A stretch of DNA of 64,000 nt, taken from Mycolicibacterium mageritense (GTDB lineage: Bacteria; Actinomycetota; Actinomycetes; Mycobacteriales; Mycobacteriaceae). Below the pieces are notes generated by a model. The model was not told the DNA's origin, ran no database searches, and worked only from the letters and a program-made list of their open reading frames with translations. Location of the stretch: positions 6,882,001 through 6,946,000 of the forward strand of contig NZ_AP022567.1 of the NCBI RefSeq assembly GCF_010727475.1, given 5' to 3'. Made by a program: the position numbers and the translations under genes. Of the stretch, positions 44,036 through 50,967 are shown piece by piece. Numbering within the stretch: position 1 is the stretch's first letter; each line of letters opens with the position of its first letter.

Positions 44036-44081
44036 GTCCGTCTCCCTACCGTGTGATGTCCTGCCGTAACAGTTCGACGCC

Positions 44082-44108
44082 ATATCGCGTCAATATCACG
44101 ATATATCG
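44082..44108. promoter_or_regulatory. Inverted-repeat operator upstream of the PadR-like gene
   Basis: ATATCG (44082-44087) and CGATAT (44099-44104) form an inverted repeat with an 11-bp spacer. The right arm is part of a perfect palindrome, CGATATATCG (44099-44108). It is 47-73 bp upstream of the 44035 start and markedly AT-rich against the surrounding GC-rich DNA. PadR regulators bind such AT-containing dyads. Confidence 0.6.
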
Positions 44109-44185
44109 GTAACTTGGAAGGTGGTCTATCTAAACGGTAATTCTCAGCGAATAATCAGGTCGGCGGCGAGGCTGCCGTGCCGTTC

Positions 44186-46177
44186 TCAGAGCCAGCTCGG
44201 CGGTCTGATCGCATTCGCGACATCGACCAGGGTGTAGCGATGCCGACGACGCGGCGAGTGGCGCGCCAGTTCCCGTAGCGCCTCCTCGATGCCCTCGCGC
44301 AGCCCCCGCTGGTCGAAGGGATGACCGAAGATCGGATCGTCGGCAGGTGCGGCAACGCCCGATTCGAGCCAGTCGAGCGCGATGCCGAGCACGAGCGCAC
44401 GGATCTGCAGGGCCCGTGGTTCGGTCTCGGTCAGACGGCTCACCCGGTGCGCGGCGTCGCGCAGGTCTTCCTCGGTGATGTCGGCACATGGGCGGCCGTC
44501 GAGCAACATGACCACCGACGTCAGTTGCGCCTCGCCGTAGTGGCGCGAGGTCAGCGGCACCTGCTCGAGCACGCTGATCGCGCCGGCCCGGTCGCCACGG
44601 CCGGCGAGCAGGCGCGCCAGGCCGAACGCGGCGTTCACCATCGCCGGGTCGGTGCGCCACAGCGTTCGGTAGTACCTCTCGGCCAAGAGCCGCAATCGTT
44701 GTCTGTCCTCGACATCACCCGCGTCGAGCATGAGTTCGGCCGCCGCCGCGGCCGCAAGCTTGGGTGCCGATTCACCGGGAAGCAGGCCAATCACCCGCTC
44801 GAAGCTCGTCAATGCCCTATCGGGCTGTCCGGCTTCCAGCCCCGAGACCCCCTCGGCCCAGTCCTCACGCCAGTCGTCATCCGATTCCTCGACGGGTATC
44901 GGCTTCGGCAGGGCGTGAGCGACGTCTCGCGCACGCAGCCTCGCGGTGCGGCGGCGCCCGTCGACGAAAACATCGGTGCGCCGCAGCGCCAGGTCGGCAC
45001 CGAAGGTTGACCGTGGCACACTGAACAGCTTTGATACGCGCGGGCTCGGCGAGCCCGTTTGCTCGGCAAGGATCTCGTGCAGGACACCCTTGCACTGGTC
45101 AGCCATCTCATCGACCGACGAGAAGCGTTGCGCCGGGTGAGGATTGGTTGCACGCACCAGAAGCCGGTAGAAGGACTCGTAGCGTTCGAACAGCGGCACC
45201 TCGTCGCGGGCGGGCAGCGACTCGGCATAGCGGTCACCTGCCAGGTCGACGGTCAGCTTGGCCAGCGTGCGGCCCACCGTGTACACGTCGGAGGCTACCG
45301 TCGGGCCTGTTCTGACGATCTCGGGCGCTTGAAAACCCTTGGTGCCATAGATGTATCCGAAGTCGCCGATACCCGATACCGCACCCATGTCGATCAGCTC
45401 GATGTTGTCCTCGGTCAGCATGATGTTCTCGGGCTTGAGATCGTTGTAGACCAGGCCGAGCGAGTGCAGGTAGGACAACGCCGGCAGCGCGTCCAGCACA
45501 TAGCCGAGCGCCTGCTCGACAGGCATCATCCGCTTGTCGTCACCACCGGCCGCCCGCTGCTTCGCCAGGATCGCTTCCAACGTGGTGCCGCCGATGTACT
45601 CCATCACGATGTAGCCGACAGGGCGCCCGTCGAACCCGGGATGTTCGACGAAGTTGTAGATCTTGACGATGCCGGGGTGGTTGACCATCGCAAGGAACTG
45701 CCGTTCGGCGACAGCGATGGCCTGCGACTGCTCGCCCCCGGGCTGAAGCAGGCCTTTGAGCACAACCCACCGGTCGCTCACATTGCGGTCGATCGCCAGA
45801 TAGATCCAGCCGACGCCGCCGTGGGCGATGCAGCCCTGGACGTCGTACTGACCGGCGACGAGCTCCCCCGCCTCCAGTTGTGGTGAGAAGGAGAACAGTG
45901 CGCCACAGTGCGGACACACGCCGTCGGTGGGTCCGGGCCGGCCCGCGCTCCCCCGGCCGACCGGCCGACCGCAGTTGCCGCAGTCCCGTTTCGACTCGGC
46001 GACAACGGGATTGGTCAGGATCGCAGTGGCGGGCTCGATGTCCTCCCGAATCGGGATCTCGACAAGGCCATCGCCGATCCGCCGCCGGCCGGTGCGCAGC
46101 CGCGGGCGGGTGGGCTCGACCTTGGTCGGCCCGGATTCGGTCACCAGGACGGCGCGCGTGCCCTCGTCACGAGCCAT
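44186..46177 (-). CDS. pknG: PknG-type Ser/Thr protein kinase, compact form
   Basis: A 663-residue kinase. Residues about 66-95 form a rubredoxin-like domain with two CxxCG knuckles (CGNCGRPVG, CPHCGALF). The kinase domain (about 110-380) has GCIAHGGVGWIYLA, catalytic Lys in VVLKG, YNDLKPENIML and IDMGAVSGIGD (DMG in place of DFG). The C-terminal part is a TPR-like helical domain ending HRYTLVDVANAIRPP. Compared from memory with M. tuberculosis PknG (750 residues), the N-terminal phospho-acceptor tail is short and about 60-90 residues before the TPR region are missing. It follows glnH by 1 bp in a glnX-glnH-pknG operon, which senses Asp/Glu and regulates 2-oxoglutarate metabolism. Confidence 0.87.
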   Translation of the reverse strand: MARDEGTRAVLVTESGPTKVEPTRPRLRTGRRRIGDGLVEIPIREDIEPATAILTNPVVAESKRDCGNCGRPVGRGSAGRPGPTDGVCPHCGALFSFSPQLEAGELVAGQYDVQGCIAHGGVGWIYLAIDRNVSDRWVVLKGLLQPGGEQSQAIAVAERQFLAMVNHPGIVKIYNFVEHPGFDGRPVGYIVMEYIGGTTLEAILAKQRAAGGDDKRMMPVEQALGYVLDALPALSYLHSLGLVYNDLKPENIMLTEDNIELIDMGAVSGIGDFGYIYGTKGFQAPEIVRTGPTVASDVYTVGRTLAKLTVDLAGDRYAESLPARDEVPLFERYESFYRLLVRATNPHPAQRFSSVDEMADQCKGVLHEILAEQTGSPSPRVSKLFSVPRSTFGADLALRRTDVFVDGRRRTARLRARDVAHALPKPIPVEESDDDWREDWAEGVSGLEAGQPDRALTSFERVIGLLPGESAPKLAAAAAAELMLDAGDVEDRQRLRLLAERYYRTLWRTDPAMVNAAFGLARLLAGRGDRAGAISVLEQVPLTSRHYGEAQLTSVVMLLDGRPCADITEEDLRDAAHRVSRLTETEPRALQIRALVLGIALDWLESGVAAPADDPIFGHPFDQRGLREGIEEALRELARHSPRRRHRYTLVDVANAIRPPSWL

Positions 46178-46178
46178 G

Positions 46179-47120
46179 TCAGTCCCGGTACTTCGGTGTC
46201 GGCGGGCTCGGAGCCGGGCCGAGCATGCTGAACCACCTGCGGTACAACGCCTCCCACGTCCCGTCGCGACGGATCCGTTCCAGACTCGCGTTGACCGCGC
46301 GGACCAGATCCTCCTCGGCCTTGTTGACCCCGATGCCGTATGGCTCGTTCTCCAGGCCAGGACCGACGATCTCGAGATTGGGATCCTGCATGGCCATGCC
46401 GACCAGCAGCGCATCGTCGGTGCTGACCGCGTCCACCTGGCCCTGCTGAAGCGCGACCAGGCAGTCGTCGAAATTCTGCATGCCGACGATGTTCGCTCTC
46501 GGAGCGACCCGGGCGACCGTGGCGATGGATGTCGTCGCGAGCCCCGAGCACACGCGCTTGTCGGCCAGGTCGGCCGGTCCCCGCACCGCCGAGCCTCGTG
46601 GGACCAGCAGGCGTTGATGCCCTTCGAAATACACCGTGGAGAACGCGATCAGCTCGGCCCGGGGACACGTGATCGACGTCGCCTTCGTCAGGATGTCGAC
46701 GATCTTGTGCTGTACCGCCGGAATCCGCTCCGGCTCCGTCAGCAGGCGAAAGTCCACCTTGTCGGGATCACCGACCAGATCCCGGGCGATCTCACGGGAC
46801 AGGTCGACCGAAAATCCCCGCAACTCGCCCGTCACCGGGTCACGGAAACTGAGTGGGTCGGTGTTCTGATCGATACCCACGATCACCCGGCCGCGGCGCC
46901 GGATCGCTTCCACCGTCGGCGCGGGTGCCGACGACGGACGCAAACTGGCTGTGGCGTCACAACTCTCGACCGCCTCGCCCGAAACGGACGGCGCGACGAC
47001 TGCGCCGCTGGGCAGCGGCAGGGTCGTTAGCGAGGCAGGCACCTCGACCAGCGGTTGCACTGTCGAACATCCCGTCAGCAGTGCCGCTGCGACGGCGAGG
47101 ACTCCGGTGGCGGCACGCAT
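46179..47120 (-). CDS. glnH: GlnH periplasmic amino-acid-binding lipoprotein
   Basis: A 313-residue lipoprotein with lipobox LLTGC (Cys18) and an extracellular solute-binding domain of family 3: RGRVIVGIDQNTDPLSFRDP, LRGFSVDLSREIARDLVG, RIPAVQHKIVDILTKATSIT, FDDCLVALQQGQVDAVSTDD, PYGIGVNKAEEDLVRAVNAS. In mycobacteria GlnH binds aspartate/glutamate and signals through GlnX to PknG. Start and stop interlock with glnX (1-bp overlap) and pknG (1-bp gap). No permease gene is present, which fits a sensory rather than a transport role. Confidence 0.9.
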   Translation of the reverse strand: MRAATGVLAVAAALLTGCSTVQPLVEVPASLTTLPLPSGAVVAPSVSGEAVESCDATASLRPSSAPAPTVEAIRRRGRVIVGIDQNTDPLSFRDPVTGELRGFSVDLSREIARDLVGDPDKVDFRLLTEPERIPAVQHKIVDILTKATSITCPRAELIAFSTVYFEGHQRLLVPRGSAVRGPADLADKRVCSGLATTSIATVARVAPRANIVGMQNFDDCLVALQQGQVDAVSTDDALLVGMAMQDPNLEIVGPGLENEPYGIGVNKAEEDLVRAVNASLERIRRDGTWEALYRRWFSMLGPAPSPPTPKYRD

Positions 47121-48427
47121 CAGTGGTACTCGTTCAGCCGTGGTGCGACGCCCGCGGCAACCGCGAGCGCTGCCAGCACGCTGATGGCCGCCGCACCGGC
47201 CGGAAGCGCGCTCAACGCCACGTACGCACGGGTTATCCCGTCGCGCTGGCGCTCTCGTAGTCGCGCGATGTCATTCCCCAAAGCCTGATCCAACCGCGTG
47301 AAATGGGCCGTCGAACCCCCTGGCCCGGCGTCTCGAGCGATCGCCACCGCGCCCGGAAAGTCGCCCGCGCCCAGCTTGTTCCGGATCTCGTCGTGCGCAG
47401 TCAGCCAGCGCTGCAGGGCATCCCGGGTTCCGTCTACGGGGTGCTTTTCGAGCAATGCCGCCACCTGTGCGGTCCGCTCATCGAATCTGACATCCGATTC
47501 GGTGTCGGAACCCCGCTTGAGCAGGCCGAGGATCTCGTCGGCACGGGCTTGCTGAACGAGGATCCGGGTGGTCACCGCGACGTCCATCGGCGCACCGGCC
47601 CCGGTATGGGCGGCGCCGGCAGCGCGCGACGCCACCACCCCGGCGCCGGTCAGCCAGACCGCGAGCACCGTCATGAGCACCGACGCCAGCACCAGTCCGG
47701 GGTTGATCCGCCGATGACTGTGCCTGGCGAGGAACACCTGCGCGAGCACCAAAAGCCCCACCGCGACGAGGGCCCCGGCGATCACCGCGTACGACGGACC
47801 GACCGCGCGTTCCGACGCTGTGACGGCGTCGGCCTGGTTCCGGTACAACTGCTCGGCGTCCGGCAGGATGGACTGCTGCAGCAGCGAGGAGGATCCGCCG
47901 AGGTAGGCAACGCCGATGGGGCGACCATCGCGGTTGCTCGTCCGCGCTGTCGCCATCACCCCGGTGTAGACGGCCAACTGGTTGGACAGGTCGGTCAGCA
48001 ACGTCAGCGAGTGGATGTCGTTGGGCGACACGCCGTTCGACGCGGTGACCAGGCCCGCGGACGCCTGCCCGATTGCGGCGTCGTAGCGGTCGCGGACGTC
48101 GCGCGGTTCGACGCCGCCGGCCAGAAACGCGGTGGCCGCGGTCGTGTTGGCCGACGACAGCGCGCTGTAGATCCGTTGCGCGGCATCGGCCAGTGGCTCG
48201 GTGTGCGAGCGCAGATTGCCCAGACCCTGTTGCTTGTCCGACACCGTCGTCGAGGCGCTCACCCCCACGGCCAGTACCGCGGCCACGAGCACGACGGCCA
48301 TCACCGCGATCCGGCCGGGCGTGGCCCGGAGGAAGTCGACGACGGGGCGGTCTGGTTCGTCGAGATCGACCAGTTGGGACTCGTCGAGTGTGCGCGCCTG
48401 CCGACGCTCCACCGCACCGCTGTCCAC
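47120..48427 (-). CDS. glnX: GlnX membrane sensor partner of GlnH/PknG
   Basis: A 435-residue membrane protein. There are helices near residues 30-55 (RIAVMAVVLVAAVLAVGVSA), 195-225 (YAVIAGALVAVGLLVLAQVF), 235-260 (LVLASVLMTVLAVWLTGAGV) and the C-terminus (ALPAGAAAISVLAALAVAAG). They flank two extracytoplasmic four-helix-bundle-like domains similar to chemoreceptor sensors. It couples GlnH ligand state to PknG. GTG 48427 is preferred over ATG 48442 because GAGGAG lies 7 nt upstream of it. It is the first gene of the glnX-glnH-pknG operon. Confidence 0.85.
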   Translation of the reverse strand: MDSGAVERRQARTLDESQLVDLDEPDRPVVDFLRATPGRIAVMAVVLVAAVLAVGVSASTTVSDKQQGLGNLRSHTEPLADAAQRIYSALSSANTTAATAFLAGGVEPRDVRDRYDAAIGQASAGLVTASNGVSPNDIHSLTLLTDLSNQLAVYTGVMATARTSNRDGRPIGVAYLGGSSSLLQQSILPDAEQLYRNQADAVTASERAVGPSYAVIAGALVAVGLLVLAQVFLARHSHRRINPGLVLASVLMTVLAVWLTGAGVVASRAAGAAHTGAGAPMDVAVTTRILVQQARADEILGLLKRGSDTESDVRFDERTAQVAALLEKHPVDGTRDALQRWLTAHDEIRNKLGAGDFPGAVAIARDAGPGGSTAHFTRLDQALGNDIARLRERQRDGITRAYVALSALPAGAAAISVLAALAVAAGVAPRLNEYH

Positions 48428-48563
48428 TCGGCATCTCCTCATCGCAGGCTTGGTCCCGACCAGCGATACCGCACCGGTCCGATGCGGATGATTCGCACGG
48501 TAGCCGCTGCGCGCGCCTCGCGTGGGTGGTTACGTCACACCGGATCGACGCCGTCGCAGCGTT

Positions 48564-49517
48564 TCACTGAGGGTGGGTTGCCAGGTATTCGGCGACCGGG
48601 ATCGGCGCGGGCGCCCGATAACCGACCGGCAGCAGGACGTCGCCGGCGGTCGTGCGGTAGTAGATCTCCCACCGGTAGTAACCGGTGAATGCCGCCGGGT
48701 CGGCCTCCAGGATCAAGGCATAGTCGGTGACGGCCCGCACGTAGTCGTCCGAGTGGTTGTAGGCGTAGATCGCGCCATCGCGGTCGTGCCCGAAGCCGTT
48801 GGCGGCCAGCTTGCGACCGGCGGCCATGATGCTGTCGCGGGGCGCGTGGATGTCGCCGCCGTCGCCGTAGGCGGCAAACGTCGACGGGAGGAACTGCATG
48901 GGGCCCTGCGCGCCGGCCGAACTCGGGCCGACGATGCGGCCGAACGTGGTCTCGACGAAGTTGATGGCCGCGAGGTAGTTCCAGCCGACACCCGTCGCCG
49001 TATCGGCTTCGCGGTAGTAATGAAGCAGTTCGTGAGCCGGGGCCGGCGGATCGATGCGCCAGGCGGGAACCGTGTCCAACACATCGGCGGTGAGCAGGCT
49101 GTCCAAGTGCCGACGCGCCTCGACGTTGCGGTCGTAGAGCGGCAGCAGAACCGCTGGGATGCGGGGACGCGTGACCTCATCCCATTCGGGATGGCGGCCG
49201 ATGGCCCGGTAGGCCGCCTGCTGGCGTCGGGCCGCGGCGGCCAATACCGGCTCCGGTGCGGCCGGATCACGCAGTGCCCGCTCATCGGCGACAAGGTCGT
49301 CGGCAAGCCTCGCGGGGTCTTCCGCGAGTCGCGGCTGCGCGGGCGCGGGCCCGGGCGAGACTTCCGGACGCGCAGCACTCGGGGCGGCTGCCGCCTGCGC
49401 CTGCGGTGCCGGTGGGGGCGCCGAATCGGTCGCCGCGGAGCAGCCCACCAGGACGGTCGCCGATATCGCGACCAGAGACCTTGCCCCCCAATGCATCACA
49501 TCGAGCCCGTCGTTCAC
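48564..49517 (-). CDS. MltB-like lytic transglycosylase lipoprotein
   Basis: A 317-residue exported protein. GTG 49517 has GGAGG just upstream, followed by a signal with lipobox VLVGC and an Ala/Pro-rich linker. The catalytic domain reads GWNYLAAINFVETTFGRIVG (catalytic Glu in FVETTFG), SSAGAQGPMQFLPSTFAAYG, and AGRKLAANGFGHDRDGAIYA, typical of SLT_2/MltB enzymes that cleave peptidoglycan glycan strands to anhydro-muropeptides. The C-terminus has a WEIYYRTTAGDVLLPVGYR segment. It lies 136 bp from glnX, transcribed in the same direction. Confidence 0.85.
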   Translation of the reverse strand: MNDGLDVMHWGARSLVAISATVLVGCSAATDSAPPPAPQAQAAAAPSAARPEVSPGPAPAQPRLAEDPARLADDLVADERALRDPAAPEPVLAAAARRQQAAYRAIGRHPEWDEVTRPRIPAVLLPLYDRNVEARRHLDSLLTADVLDTVPAWRIDPPAPAHELLHYYREADTATGVGWNYLAAINFVETTFGRIVGPSSAGAQGPMQFLPSTFAAYGDGGDIHAPRDSIMAAGRKLAANGFGHDRDGAIYAYNHSDDYVRAVTDYALILEADPAAFTGYYRWEIYYRTTAGDVLLPVGYRAPAPIPVAEYLATHPQ

Positions 49518-49986
49518 GTCGCCTCCCCGCGGTCGTATCCCCGCCATTGTGACCCTCGCGTGGGCGGTCGGGCACGCCGCTGCGCAGAAAATGAGGTGGA
49601 CTACTGATGGCTGCCGGCCGACTCGCCATCTTGGAGAACTACGTCGGCGAGACGATCCCGGGCGCACACCAGTGGCACCGATCCGACGATTGTGGTAAAC
49701 GCCATAATTTTTGCCCATGCGGGCAGCAGGTCACTGAAATCGACGTCGACCCCGCATCGCCGTGACGGCCGTCGCACACCGCTGGACGGGGGCATGCCGA
49801 ACGCCTCGGGATCCGTCATGACCTGCCACTTCGCCACGGCGGGCGCATCATAGACCACTGCCTTCCCGGCAGTACACCGCGTCAAAGTCAGGTTGACGGG
49901 CGGCCGCTCTTCCATACCCACGCAGGGCTGCGGCCAAACCTCGCGATGGCGGAATTCTGTCGGCCCGCCGGTATGGTCCGGTCGTC
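49518..49986. other. Intergenic region, no convincing gene
   Basis: 469 bp between the transglycosylase gene and the divergent VldE-like gene. A 52-codon plus-strand frame at 49607-49765 (MAAGRLAILENYVGETIPGA, with a CxxxxxxCxC-like cluster) and a 106-codon minus-strand frame at 49601-49921 are open, but neither has a good ribosome site or recognisable domain. It probably holds the two divergent promoters. Confidence 0.5.
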
Positions 49987-50598
49987 ATGGGTAGACACCG
50001 ATTAGCCAAAGTTCGGCGCCGCCGATCGGCCGTCGTCGCTGCGGTCTTCGTGCCTGCCGCGGCAGCTCTCGTCGTCGGCGCGGACACCGTGCCGGCCGTC
50101 AAGGGCGAGCCGCAGTGCTGCGCTCAGATCGCTGCGGCGCCCGCCGGGACGCCGCCCACACCGGGTGAGCCTGCCGTGCGTCGCACCATGCGGTATCCAC
50201 TGCCTGCCGGTGTCGCACCGGAAAAGGGTTTGCAAGTCGAGACCATCTTGGCGGCCCGCGCCGTCAGTGCGCGGTTCCCCCAGGTTCTCAACATCGGCGG
50301 GGTCCGCGCCGACTCGATGAAGTGGCACCCGAACGGCTTGGCGATCGACGTGATGGTCCCGAATTACGCGACCCCGGAAGGCAAAGCGCTCGGCGATCAG
50401 ATCGTCGGGTACGTCATGGCCAATGCCGACAAGTTCGGCGTCAACCACGTGATCTTCCGGCAGGAGATCTTCTACCACGACGGTCGGCACAAGACGATGT
50501 CGGACCGCGGCGGGGACACCGCAAATCATTACGACCACGTTCACATCGCCACGAACGGCGGCGGATTCCCGACCGGGCACGAAACCTATCTGACGTAA
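49987..50598 (+). CDS. Secreted VldE/ARB-07466-like domain protein, copy 2
   Basis: A 203-residue paralogue of the 34914-35558 protein. Export helix (SAVVAAVFVPAAAALVVGAD), CC pair (PQCCAQ), Pro/Ala linker, then the same domain: AGVAPEKGLQVETILAARAV, SMKWHPNGLAIDVMVPNYAT, VNHVIFRQEIF, YDHVHIATNGGGFPTGHETY. Conserved His and Asp suggest a metal-dependent hydrolase-like fold; the substrate is unknown. A short hairpin at about 50610-50631 follows the gene. Confidence 0.75.
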   Translation: MGRHRLAKVRRRRSAVVAAVFVPAAAALVVGADTVPAVKGEPQCCAQIAAAPAGTPPTPGEPAVRRTMRYPLPAGVAPEKGLQVETILAARAVSARFPQVLNIGGVRADSMKWHPNGLAIDVMVPNYATPEGKALGDQIVGYVMANADKFGVNHVIFRQEIFYHDGRHKTMSDRGGDTANHYDHVHIATNGGGFPTGHETYLT

Positions 50599-50967
50599 AT
50601 TCGGGCACGGGCGGGTTCCGATGAACCGCCGACGTCACGACTTTGCTGATTATTACAGAGCTATCGTTTCGCCCTCCGGAGCCACCGTCCCGAGTTGCGA
50701 AGCGGCGCTTGATTCCTCGCCGTTTGCCCGTCCGGACACGGCAACTGCCCAATTGCGGACGGCAAATTCTCGAAACGAGAAATCCAAACGCAATTGGGTC
50801 ACTATCCTTTTCGGTACAGGAGGGTGCCGGGTCAAGAGTTGGGTCTGCCTGTCGACGTCGACGACAAACCTTTCTCCGCGACCGGGATGAGAAAGCTGGT
50901 CGAGTTGCTACGGGTCTTGGTGGCCATTGCCCCATTCTTTGAGACCGCCCGGTCTTTGTGAGGAATC
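50599..50967. promoter_or_regulatory. Lower-GC upstream region of the NRPS gene
   Basis: This 369-bp stretch is less GC-rich than its surroundings and contains the CCCAATTGCG/CGCAATTGGG inverted repeat (50748-50798). A 24-codon frame at 50887-50961 (MRKLVELLRVLVAIAPFFET...) ends 6 nt before the NRPS start; it has no clear ribosome site. The region is expected to carry the promoter of the NRPS-mmpS-mmpL set. Confidence 0.5.
50748..50798. repeat. 10-bp inverted repeat with 31-nt spacer
   Basis: CCCAATTGCG (50748-50757) and CGCAATTGGG (50789-50798) are perfect inverted copies, each holding a CAATTG core; centres are 41 bp apart, about four helical turns. They end 169 bp before the NRPS start, a plausible position for a dimeric regulator bound at two sites. 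Confidence 0.7.

Noticed and set aside
49607..49765. 52-codon plus-strand frame with a Cys cluster
   Set aside because: The Cys pattern is suggestive of a metal site, but there is no ribosome site and it may be chance. Comparative data would be needed.
49601..49921. 106-codon minus-strand frame upstream of the VldE-like gene copy 2
   Set aside because: Weak start, no domain, no conserved look; treated as intergenic.
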